Source of the DNA: Mycolicibacterium frederiksbergense
GTDB lineage: Bacteria; Actinomycetota; Actinomycetes; Mycobacteriales; Mycobacteriaceae
Assembly (NCBI RefSeq): GCF_012223425.1
Contig: NZ_CP038799.1
Location: 1,426,001 to 1,490,000, forward strand
Direction: 5' to 3'
Length of the DNA: 64,000 bases
The position numbers were made by a program, and so were the translations under genes. Below are positions 21,101 to 27,565 of the stretch, piece after piece; the stretch's first letter is position 1, and every line of letters begins with the position of its first letter. The notes under the pieces are model-generated. The model was not told where the DNA came from and searched no databases. It worked only from the letters and a program-made list of their open reading frames with translations.

Positions 21101-24100
21101 GCCACCCTGGTCGACGGGCCAGCCAACGGCACGTTGGAACTCAACGAGGACGGAACGTTCACCTACACCCCAGCCGCCAACTACAACGGCACCGACAGCT
21201 TCACCTACACCGCAGACGACGGCACCACCACCGGTACGGTTGCCACCGTCTCGATCACCGTGACAGCGGTGAACGATGCTCCCGCCGCCGTGGACGACTC
21301 ATTCACATTCGATGAGGACAACAGCCTGTCGGCTAGCGTGCTCTCCAATGATGTTGATGTTGATGGTAATTCGTTGACGGTGGCACTGGTCGACGGACCC
21401 ACAAACGGCACCCTCACTCTCAACACCGACGGGACGTTTACCTTCACACCGACCGCCGACTTCAACGGCACCGACTCCTTCACCTACACCGCCACCGATG
21501 GCACCGCCACCAGCAACACCGCGACCGTGTCGATCACGGTCACCCCGGTCAACGACGCACCGGTCGCCAACAACGATTCCTACTCGATCGGTGAAGACAG
21601 CACCCTGACCGGAAACGTGATGTCCAACGACACTGACGTCGACGGCGACACCGTCACGGCCACATTGCTCGACGGTCCTGCCCACGGCGCCCTGACCCTC
21701 AACCCGGATGGCAGCTTCACTTACACCCCGACCGCCGACTACACGGGTATCGACAGCTTCAGCTATCGGACATCGGATGGATCTGCGACCAGCAATACCG
21801 CCCTGGTGACAATCGCGGTGACGGCCGTCAACGATGCCCCGGTCGCTGTGGATGACTCGTTCACCACCAACGAGGACACCCAGGTCAGCGGCAATGTGCT
21901 CACCAATGACACCGATGCCGACGGCAACACCCTCACCGCGACACTGGTCGATGGGCCGACCAACGGCACCCTGACCCTCAATGCCGACGGCACCTTCACC
22001 TACACCCCGACGGCCAACTACAACGGCACCGACAGCTTCACCTACGCCGCCGGCGACGGCACCTTGACGGACAACGCCTTGGTGACAATCTCGATCACGT
22101 CCGTCAATGACACTCCGGTCGCCGCCGGGGACGGCTTCAACATCAACGAGGACAGCATCCTGACGGGCAGCGTGCTCAGCAATGACACCGACGCCGACGG
22201 CAACACCCTCACCGCAACACTGGTCACCGGACCCACCCACGGCACCCTGACCCTCAACACCGACGGCACCTTCACCTACACCCCCACCACCAACTACAAC
22301 GGCACCGACAGCTTCACCTACACCGCCAGCGACGGCACCGCCACCAGCAACACCGCCACCGTCTCCATCACCATCAACGCCGTCAACGATGCGCCCATCG
22401 CCGCTTCCAACAGCTACACCACCAACGAAGACACCCAACTGACCGGCAATGTCCTGACCAACGACACTGACGCAGAAGGCAACACGTTGACGGCAACGCT
22501 GGCCAGCGGACCCACCCACGGCACCCTCACCCTCAACACCGACGGCACCTTCACCTACACCCCCACCACCAACTACAACGGCACCGACAGCTTCACCTAC
22601 ACCGCCAGCGACGGCACCGCCACCAGCAACACCGCCACCGTCTCCATCACCATCAACGCCGTCAACGATGCGCCCGTCGCCGTCTCCAACAGCTACACCA
22701 CCAACGAAGACACCCAACTGACCGGCAACGTGCTGACCAACGACACCGACGCCGACGGCAACACCCTCACCGCAACACTGGTCACCGGACCCACCCACGG
22801 CACCCTCACCCTCAACACCGACGGCACCTTCACCTACACCCCGACGGCCAACTACACGGGCTCCGACGTCTTCACCTACAAGGCCAATGACGGCACCGTC
22901 AACAGCAACACCGCGGTGGTCAGCATCACCGTCACCGCGGTCAACGACACTCCCGTCGCCGTGAACGACACCTACTCCACCAACGAGGAATCCCCCCTCA
23001 ACGGCAACGTCTTGAGCAACGACACCGACGCCGACGGCAATCCCCTCACCGCCACCCTCGCCAATGGGCCGACAAACGGCACCCTGAGCCTCAACCCGGA
23101 TGGCACCTTCACCTACACCCCGACCACCAACTTCAACGGCACCGACAGCTTCACCTACACCGCCACCGACGGCACCGCCACCAGCAACACCGCCACCGTG
23201 TCGATCACCGTCAACCCGGTGAACGACGCCCCCGTCGCCACCAACGACTCCTTCACCACCAACGAAGATGTCCAGCTCGCCGGCAACGTGCTCAGCAATG
23301 ACACCGACATCGACGGCGACACGTTGACGGCAACTGTGGTCGCCGGACCCACCCACGGCACCCTGGCCCTCAACACCGACGGCACCTTCACCTACACCCC
23401 CACCACCAACTACAACGGCACCGACAGCTTCACCTACACCGCCACCGACGGCACCATCACCAGCAACACCGCCACCGTCACGGTGACGGTCAACGCCGTC
23501 AACGACGCACCGGTCGCCACCAACGACTCCTACAGCACCAACCAGAGCATCACCCTCAACGGCAACGTGCTGAGCAACGACACCGACGTCGACGGCAACA
23601 CGCTCACCGCCTCGGTGGTGGCCGGGCCCACCCATGGGTCCCTGACGCTGAATGCGAACGGCTCGTTCACCTACACGCCCGCGACGAACTACAACGGCAC
23701 CGACAGCTTCACCTACGTGGCCAACGACGGTACGGCGAACAGCACCGTCGCCACCGTCAGCATCACCATCGTCGACAACGTCGCCCCCACGGCAGTCGAC
23801 GTTCAATCCACCAACAGCGGCTCCGCCGGCTTGATCGAACAGGGAGACACCTTCACCTACACCTTCAGCGAGGCGATCGATCCGACAACGATCCTGGCTG
23901 GATGGGACGGTTCGACGACGAACGTCGTGGTGCGCGGGTACAACGGCACCCTCTTGAATGGCCTGAACGACTACCTGCAGATCTACGACTCGACCAACAG
24001 CGCGATATTGCCCCTGGGTACGGTCTATCTCGGCCGCCAGGACTATCTCGCCAGTTTGAGTGGCAGCGCCCCCGTCACTTACGGCGCGACCGGAACGGCG

Positions 24101-24307
24101 TCCACGATGACGTTGACCGGCAACACCCTCACCATCGTGCTCGGCACGTATGACTCCGACACGCTCGGCGTGTACCGACAGTTCGCCCTGGGGACCGGTG
24201 CGATGGTCTGGACACCCTCGACGGGTACGAGGCCGGAGGACCTGGCCGGGAACGTGATGGCGACGACGTCGGCCACCGAGTCGGGCACCGCCGACAGGGA
24301 CTTCTGA
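12152..24307 (+). CDS. Giant exported tandem cadherin/VCBS-like repeat protein (adhesin-like)
   Basis: About 4051 aa. The GTG at 12152 is the furthest plausible start (GAGG upstream). TTG 12191 is possible. A basic N-terminal region leads to a Sec-type signal core at 64-93 (YIGRVGGLAIALGVGAAL, then AHA before Ser94). Residues 95-290 are a Ser/Thr/Pro/Asp linker. Residues 300-440 are a module with LLWAMLASVVREFQRTFFNRSP and one Ig-like domain. Residues 440-3877 are 37 tandem domains of about 93 aa (NDAPV, DEDT, DxDxDG, GTLTLN, DGSFTYTP, DSFTYTA, TVSIT). Residues 3877-4051 are a distinct domain (VDVQSTNSG, TYTFSEAID). DxDxDG motifs suggest calcium-stabilised rods. No sortase motif or type I secretion signal is seen. 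A surface adhesin is inferred. Confidence 0.85.
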   Translation: MVQRWAQGGGSGILASGTRRRDAGRNRARHHKHKDPARAQATYPTFRLDAQAATSTADNGNYGRYIGRVGGLAIALGVGAALTTGLGVGTAHASPTTSKNSSHDSSPTTPRTKSPKSAKTATTSPRTATAPRPTTAPTLDVPPDAADETGPDVTTEAPTHTDVDAATEPASQPDATVTTPASTNTDTSVPETTPPSSEPDRAYSDASASDSTPADPAAPVLPTGSTPSAAISLQSRTDETEPAPQTAGMDFWANSSPAASVGTPSASLAPITAAPAAKTSVMQVFVSTLLSPFLAPGPAAPCQPPLLWAMLASVVREFQRTFFNRSPVVLPQEVTLVLEPDGTSSPTAFNGHDGDGDKLTYIVPTRGVPGGPSHGWVTVDELTGTFTYTRDDDYTGPDQFTVTASDAGNRFHMHGLLGFLRPAWGHTDTATITINVVAAETPPVVNNDFFTTPEDVPVLGSVLSNDSDPNDQTLTTTLLSEPSNGSVTLEQNGVFNYTPNPDWNGVDGFTYRASNLMASASASVAIVVTPVNKAPQTSDDLYTTTEDTALFGNVLNNDTDTDGDAMTAGLVMPASHGNVQLNADGSFTYTPGTNFHGTDGFSYVASDGTLTSAPTLVSITVTPANDAPVAQNDSYTINEDSILTGSVLPNDTDADGDSLTVSLGAGPAHGSLTLNPNGSFSYIPAANYNGTDSFTYTVSDGVATSNSATATITVNAVNDTPEASDTSFTVDEDASYTGTVSVSDVDGDSVASVVVNGPAHGSLVFDDNGAFVYTPAANYTGTDSFTYTATDGVGTSAVAKVSITVTPVNDAPVAVNDTFTTNEDSVLTGSVLSNDTDIDGNTLTATTIIGPSHGTLVLNTDGSFSYTPDPDYAGADSFAYIAGDGTATSSVATVSITISPVNDAPVAGDDIFSTNEDSSLTGNLLANDSDVDEDSLTASLTEGPGNGTLEFNTDGTFTYTPTANFNGVDWFTYTVSDGVLSSAPALVVVLVDPVNDVPVAGNDSYTVNEDSTLSGNVLSNDTDAESPSLTATLVSGPAHGTLTLYPNGSFTYTPAPNYKGADSFTYTASDGAAISSVAVVSISVAPDNKVPVATADSYTGGEDSILTGNVLSNDTDADGNTLTATLISGPTHGSLELNSDGTFTYTPVLNYNGADSFTYTASDGTATSSVATVSITVSAVNDTPVAVSDTFSTDEDTVLTGDVLSNDADAEGNTLTATLVNGPANGSLTLNPDGTFTYTPVADFNGADSFTYTATDGSATSSVATVSITVNPVNDAPVTVDDSFSTDEDTVLTGNVLTNDSDVDGNTLTATLVAGPANGTLTLNPDGSFTYTPAADYNGTDSFTYTATDGTATSSIATVSITVDAANDTPTGVDDSFTTDEDTQLVGDVLSNDSDVDGDTLTATLVTGPTNGTLTLNPDGSFTYTPAANYTGPDSFTYTAGDGTTTSPVATVSITINPINDTPVTVDDSFITDEDTQLTGNVLTNDSDTDGDTLTATLVDGPTNGTLTLNPDGTFTYTPAANYTGPDSFTYTASDGTATSSVATVSITVDPVNDAPVAAGDTFSTDEDTVLTGNVLSNDSDVDADTLTAILVDGPTNGTLTLNADGSFTYTPDTDFNGADSFTYTATDGTATSPVATVSITVDAVNDLPVAVDDSFATDEDTALTGNVLTNDSDADGDTLTATLVTGPTNGTLALNADGSFTYTPTADFNGADSFTYTAGDGTATSSVATVSITINAVNDAPVTVDDSFSTDEDTALTGNVLTNDSDVDGNTLTVALVDGPANGTLTLNPDGSFTYTPAADFNGADSFSYTAGDGTTTSSVATVSITINPINDAPVTVDDSFGTDEDTVLTGNVLTNDSDVDGDALTATLVDGPTNGTLTLNADGSFTYTPNTNFNGADSFTYTASDSTATSPVATVSITVNPVNDAPVTVDNSFITDEDTALTGNVLTNDSDVDGNTLTATLVDGPTNGTLTLNADGSFTYTPDADFNGADSFTYAATDGAATSPVATVSITVNPVNDAPVTVGDAVSTDEDTQLTGNVLTNDSDVDGDTLTATLVTGPTNGTLTLNADGSFTYTPDTDFNGADSFTYTAGDGTETSSIATVSITVNPVNDIPVAVDDSFATDEDSVLTGSVLGNDTDAEGDSLTATLVDGPTNGTLTLNADGSFTYTPNTDFNGPDSFTYTADDGTTTSSVATVSITINAVNDTPVTVDDSFSTDEDTALTGNVLSNDSDVDGDTLTATLVDGPTNGTLTLNPDGSFTYTPNANYNGPDSFTYTATDGTTTSSVAAVSITVGAVNDAPVAAGDTFGTDEDTVLTGNVLTNDSDTDGNTLTATLVDGPTNGTLTLNPDGSFTYTPAADFNGPDSFTYTASDSTATSSVATVSITVTPVNDTPVTVDDSFITDEDTALTGNVLTNDSDVDGDTLTATLVDGPTSGTLTLNADGSFTYTPDADFNGADSFTYTATDGTATSSVAMVSITVDSVNDTPVTVDDSFSTDEDTHLTGNVLTNDSDADGSTLTATLVTGPANGTLTLNADGSFTYTPDADFNGTDSFTYTAGDGTETSSIATVSITISPVNDAPVAAGDTVSTDEDTVLNGNVLSNDSDADADTLTATLVDGPTNGTLTLNTDGSFTYAPDADYNGPDSFTYTASDSTATSSVATVSITVTPVNDTPVAVGDTVSTNEDTVLTGNVLTNDSDADADTLTATLIDGPTNGTLTLNPDGTFTYTPAANYNGPDSFTYTATDGTATSSVATVSITVNPVNDAPVAAGDTVSTDEDTQLAGNVLTNDSDIDGDTLTATLVDGPTNGTLTLNADGSFTYTPDTDFNGADSFTYTATDGAATSSVATVSITINAVNDTPVTVDDSFTTDEDTALTGNVLSNDSDVDVDTLTATLVDGPTNGTLTLNADGSFTYTPDTDFNGADSFTYTAGDGAATSSIATVSITVNPVNDIPVAVDDSFATDEDSVLTGSVLGNDTDAEGDSLTATLVDGPANGTLELNEDGTFTYTPAANYNGTDSFTYTADDGTTTGTVATVSITVTAVNDAPAAVDDSFTFDEDNSLSASVLSNDVDVDGNSLTVALVDGPTNGTLTLNTDGTFTFTPTADFNGTDSFTYTATDGTATSNTATVSITVTPVNDAPVANNDSYSIGEDSTLTGNVMSNDTDVDGDTVTATLLDGPAHGALTLNPDGSFTYTPTADYTGIDSFSYRTSDGSATSNTALVTIAVTAVNDAPVAVDDSFTTNEDTQVSGNVLTNDTDADGNTLTATLVDGPTNGTLTLNADGTFTYTPTANYNGTDSFTYAAGDGTLTDNALVTISITSVNDTPVAAGDGFNINEDSILTGSVLSNDTDADGNTLTATLVTGPTHGTLTLNTDGTFTYTPTTNYNGTDSFTYTASDGTATSNTATVSITINAVNDAPIAASNSYTTNEDTQLTGNVLTNDTDAEGNTLTATLASGPTHGTLTLNTDGTFTYTPTTNYNGTDSFTYTASDGTATSNTATVSITINAVNDAPVAVSNSYTTNEDTQLTGNVLTNDTDADGNTLTATLVTGPTHGTLTLNTDGTFTYTPTANYTGSDVFTYKANDGTVNSNTAVVSITVTAVNDTPVAVNDTYSTNEESPLNGNVLSNDTDADGNPLTATLANGPTNGTLSLNPDGTFTYTPTTNFNGTDSFTYTATDGTATSNTATVSITVNPVNDAPVATNDSFTTNEDVQLAGNVLSNDTDIDGDTLTATVVAGPTHGTLALNTDGTFTYTPTTNYNGTDSFTYTATDGTITSNTATVTVTVNAVNDAPVATNDSYSTNQSITLNGNVLSNDTDVDGNTLTASVVAGPTHGSLTLNANGSFTYTPATNYNGTDSFTYVANDGTANSTVATVSITIVDNVAPTAVDVQSTNSGSAGLIEQGDTFTYTFSEAIDPTTILAGWDGSTTNVVVRGYNGTLLNGLNDYLQIYDSTNSAILPLGTVYLGRQDYLASLSGSAPVTYGATGTASTMTLTGNTLTIVLGTYDSDTLGVYRQFALGTGAMVWTPSTGTRPEDLAGNVMATTSATESGTADRDF
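13469..23780 (+). repeat. 37-copy tandem repeat, unit 279 bp (93 codons)
   Basis: Unit starts (Asn of NDAPV/NDTPV) fall at 13745, 14576, 16529, 16808, 21830, 22106 and 23501. From the fifth unit (14576) to the thirty-first (21830) the interval is 26 x 279 bp with no net indel. The fourth unit is two codons short and the thirty-first one codon short. Units 1-8 are divergent, 9-28 are strongly homogenised (TDEDT, NDSDVDG, GPTNGTL type), and 29-37 form another class (TNEDT, NDTDADG, GPTHGTL, TSNTATV). Long identical blocks recur between units. Confidence 0.95.
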
Positions 24308-24394
24308 CAACGCAGCAACGGGTGAGACCGCCCACTGCGATGTTTGGGCCTGGAGTACCCGCCGCTGTCGTAGCCGCCCACTACGCTGACCTCG

Positions 24395-27300
24395 ATGGCT
24401 CTGCACCTGCACCGCGCCGAGCGGACGGATCAGCTCGCCGACGGTCTGGGCGCCATGCTGGCCCAGCCACTGGCGGACCCGTTCGCCACCGAGCTGGTCC
24501 TGGTGCCCGCCAAGGGCGTCGAGCGCTGGCTCAGCCAACGACTGTCCAACCGTCTCGGCATCTGCGCCGGTGTGCAGTTCCGCAACCCACGGTCCTTGAT
24601 CGCCGAATTGACCGGCACCACCGCCAGCGACCCGTGGGCCGCCGACGCCATGGTCTGGCCGCTGCTCGCCGTCATCGACGACAGCCTCGACGAGCCTTGG
24701 TGCGCGACACTTGCCACCCACCTCGGCCACTTCGCCGCCGGCGAAGAACGCGAGCTCCGACAGGGGCGCCGGTACGCCGTCGCGCGCCGGCTGGCCGGGC
24801 TGTTCGCCTCCTACGCACGGCAACGCCCGGCGTTGCTCACCGACTGGGACGGCCTGCCCGACGATCTATCCTGGCAACGGCCGTTGTGGGACAAGCTGAT
24901 CCAGCACATCAACGCCCCTGCCCCGCACATCCGGCATGCCGAGACGCTGGCCCGGCTCCGCGACGCGCGCACCGACCTGCCGGAGCGGATCTCGCTGTTC
25001 GGGCACACCCGACTGCCGTCCACCGAGATCGAGCTGCTGGACGCCCTGGCCGCCCACCACGACCTGCACCTGTGGCTCCCGCACCCCAGTGACAACCTCT
25101 GGCGCGCACTGTCCGGAAGCCGCGGCCCCATCCCCCGCCGCGACGATGTCGGTCACCGCGACGTCGGACACCCACTGCTGGCCACCCTGGGCCGCGACCT
25201 GCGCGAGCTCCAGCGTGCGCTGCCCGAACCGACGACCGACGAATACCTCTCCCCCGCAACGTATCCCGACACGCTGCTGGGCTGGCTACAATCCGATATC
25301 GCCGCGGACGCGGTGCGCCCCGAGGGCCGGACCCACCGGGCAACCGACCGATCCGTCCAGGTGCACGCCTGCCACGGCCCGGCCCGCCAGATCGACGTCC
25401 TGCGCGAGGTGCTGCTGGGACTGCTCGCCGACGACCCCACCCTGGAACCGCGCGACATCCTGGTGATGTGCCCGGACATCGAAACCTACGCACCCCTGAT
25501 CACGGCCGGGTTCGGGCTCGGCGAGGTGGTGCGCAACGCCCACCCGGCCCACCGGCTGCGCGTGCGGCTCGCCGATCGCGCTCTTGTGCAGACGAATCCG
25601 CTCCTGTCGGTGGCCGCACAGCTGCTCATCCTCGCGGGCGGCCGGGCCGGTGCCAGCGAGGTCCTCAACATCGCCGCGGCCACCCCGGTGCGGGCCCGGT
25701 TCGCGTTCACCGACGACGATCTGGACGCCATCACCGGGTGGGTGCGCGAGGCCAACATCCGGTGGGGCTTCGACCAGCCACACCGGGCACCCTACGGCGT
25801 CGAATTCCTACACAATACCTGGCGATTCGGCGTCGACCGAGTGCTTGCCGGGGTAGCCATGTCCGATGACTCGCGCGCCTGGCTGGGCACCACGCTGCCC
25901 CTCGATGATGTCAGCAGCAACCGGGTGGAACTGGCCGGCCGCTTCGCCGACTTCGTGCAGAAGCTCACCGACACCATCGGTGCCCTCAGCGGCACCCGCC
26001 CCCTCACCGACTGGCTGCAGGCACTGACCGACGGCATCGAGGCGCTGGCCTTCGACGACGAGGAATGGCCGGCCGCCCAGGTGCAGCGCGAGTTCGCCGA
26101 CATCGCCGAGAGCTCAGGCGCCGGATCGATAGCATTGCGGCTCAGCGATATTCGTGCGCTACTGGACCGGCACCTGGCCGGGCGACCGACCCGCGCCAAC
26201 TTCCGCACCGGCACCCTGACGGTGTGCACGATGGTCCCGATGCGCTCGGTGCCGCACCGGGTGGTGTGCCTGGTCGGCCTGGACGACGGGGTGTTCCCGC
26301 GCCTCGGCGCCGTCGACGGTGACGATGCGCTGGCCCGCGACCCGATGACCGGTGAGCGCGATATCCGCTCCGAGGACCGCCAGCTGCTGCTCGACGCGAT
26401 CGGTGCGGCCACCCAGACCCTGGTGATCACCTACACCGGCGCCAACGAGTACACCGGGCAACCGCGGCCCCCCGCGGTGCCGATCGCCGAACTGCTGGAC
26501 ACGCTGAAAGCCACCGCCGGCGGTCCCGTCGACGACCTACTGACACGGCATCCGTTGCAGCCCTTCGATGTCCAGAATGTGCAACCGGGCCGGCTGATCC
26601 CGGATTCGCCGTTCACCTTCGACCCGACCGTCCTCGACACCGCCCGCGCGATGGCGGGCACCCGGGCCCCGCAACCGGCCTTCGTGTCCGGGCCGCTGCC
26701 GGCGCCGCCGACCGGTGATGTGTCGCTGGCCGACCTGATCGCCTTCTTCAAGAATCCGGTCAAGGGCTTCTTCCGGGCACTGGACTACACCCTGCCGTGG
26801 GAAGTGGACGGGTTATCCGATGTGATGCCCGTCGAGATCGACGCGCTGCAGGAGTGGACCGTCGGCAACCGGATGCTCAACGACATCATGCGCGGGATGA
26901 CCCCGCAGGACGCCCAGCAGGCCGAGTGGCGGCGCGGCACGTTGCCGCCGGGCAGGCTCGGCTGGCGGCGCGCCGTCGAACTGCGCGACCAGGCAGCCCT
27001 GCTGGCGGCCGAGGCCCTGCGCTACCGACGGGCCGACGGCCAGGCGTTCGACGTGGACATCGAACTGGGTTCGGGGCGGCGGCTGACCGGGACGGTGAAC
27101 TCCGTCTTCGCCGATCGTCTGGTCCCCGTTCCGACCTATTCCAAGCTCGGCGGGCAGCACCTGCTGGCATCGTGGATTCCGCTGCTGGCGTTGACTGCTC
27201 AACGCGGCCAGCGGTGGTCGGCGGTGTGCATCGGCCGGCCGCCGCGTGGCACCACGCCCCGCGTGCAGGGCCTCGACGGCCCGAACGACGCCGTCGGCCT

Positions 27301-27565
27301 GTTGCGTGATCTGGTGGCGATGTACGACGAGGGCAGGCGCCGCCCGCTGCCGCTGCCGATCAAGACCTCCTTCGCGTGGGCCGGTGCCCGCGACGCCGGC
27401 GATGACCCCGCGCAGGCGGCGAACTACCGCTGGCGCAACGAGCGCGACGACCCGGCCATCGAGCGGGTGTGGGGCCGCGACCCCGATCTGGCTGACCTGG
27501 TGGGCATGGACGACTACGCGCAGCGGCTGTGGCTGCCGCTGCTGCACGCCGAGGCCACCGCGTGA
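24395..27565 (+). CDS. recC: Exodeoxyribonuclease V subunit RecC
   Basis: 1056 aa. The N-terminus LADPFATELVLVPAKGVERWLSQRL with the following GICAGVQFRNP is typical of RecC. FGHTRLP, MCPDIETYAPLI, LVGLDDGVFPR and the C-terminal SVCIGRP-type region continue the match. RecC is the scanning, inactivated-helicase-like subunit of RecBCD. In mycobacteria RecBCD serves single-strand annealing, while AdnAB performs resection for homologous recombination. The stop overlaps the recB GTG (GTGA). Confidence 0.95.
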   Translation: MALHLHRAERTDQLADGLGAMLAQPLADPFATELVLVPAKGVERWLSQRLSNRLGICAGVQFRNPRSLIAELTGTTASDPWAADAMVWPLLAVIDDSLDEPWCATLATHLGHFAAGEERELRQGRRYAVARRLAGLFASYARQRPALLTDWDGLPDDLSWQRPLWDKLIQHINAPAPHIRHAETLARLRDARTDLPERISLFGHTRLPSTEIELLDALAAHHDLHLWLPHPSDNLWRALSGSRGPIPRRDDVGHRDVGHPLLATLGRDLRELQRALPEPTTDEYLSPATYPDTLLGWLQSDIAADAVRPEGRTHRATDRSVQVHACHGPARQIDVLREVLLGLLADDPTLEPRDILVMCPDIETYAPLITAGFGLGEVVRNAHPAHRLRVRLADRALVQTNPLLSVAAQLLILAGGRAGASEVLNIAAATPVRARFAFTDDDLDAITGWVREANIRWGFDQPHRAPYGVEFLHNTWRFGVDRVLAGVAMSDDSRAWLGTTLPLDDVSSNRVELAGRFADFVQKLTDTIGALSGTRPLTDWLQALTDGIEALAFDDEEWPAAQVQREFADIAESSGAGSIALRLSDIRALLDRHLAGRPTRANFRTGTLTVCTMVPMRSVPHRVVCLVGLDDGVFPRLGAVDGDDALARDPMTGERDIRSEDRQLLLDAIGAATQTLVITYTGANEYTGQPRPPAVPIAELLDTLKATAGGPVDDLLTRHPLQPFDVQNVQPGRLIPDSPFTFDPTVLDTARAMAGTRAPQPAFVSGPLPAPPTGDVSLADLIAFFKNPVKGFFRALDYTLPWEVDGLSDVMPVEIDALQEWTVGNRMLNDIMRGMTPQDAQQAEWRRGTLPPGRLGWRRAVELRDQAALLAAEALRYRRADGQAFDVDIELGSGRRLTGTVNSVFADRLVPVPTYSKLGGQHLLASWIPLLALTAQRGQRWSAVCIGRPPRGTTPRVQGLDGPNDAVGLLRDLVAMYDEGRRRPLPLPIKTSFAWAGARDAGDDPAQAANYRWRNERDDPAIERVWGRDPDLADLVGMDDYAQRLWLPLLHAEATA

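Noticed and set aside
13469..23780. Regularly spaced repeats as a possible CRISPR array
   Set aside because: Unit length is 279 bp, units are coding and similar throughout, and there are no short repeats with unique spacers or cas genes.
21299..24823. 1174-codon open frame on the minus strand
   Set aside because: Same reason; it also runs across the start of recC on the opposite strand and has repetitive Val/Gly/Asp composition.
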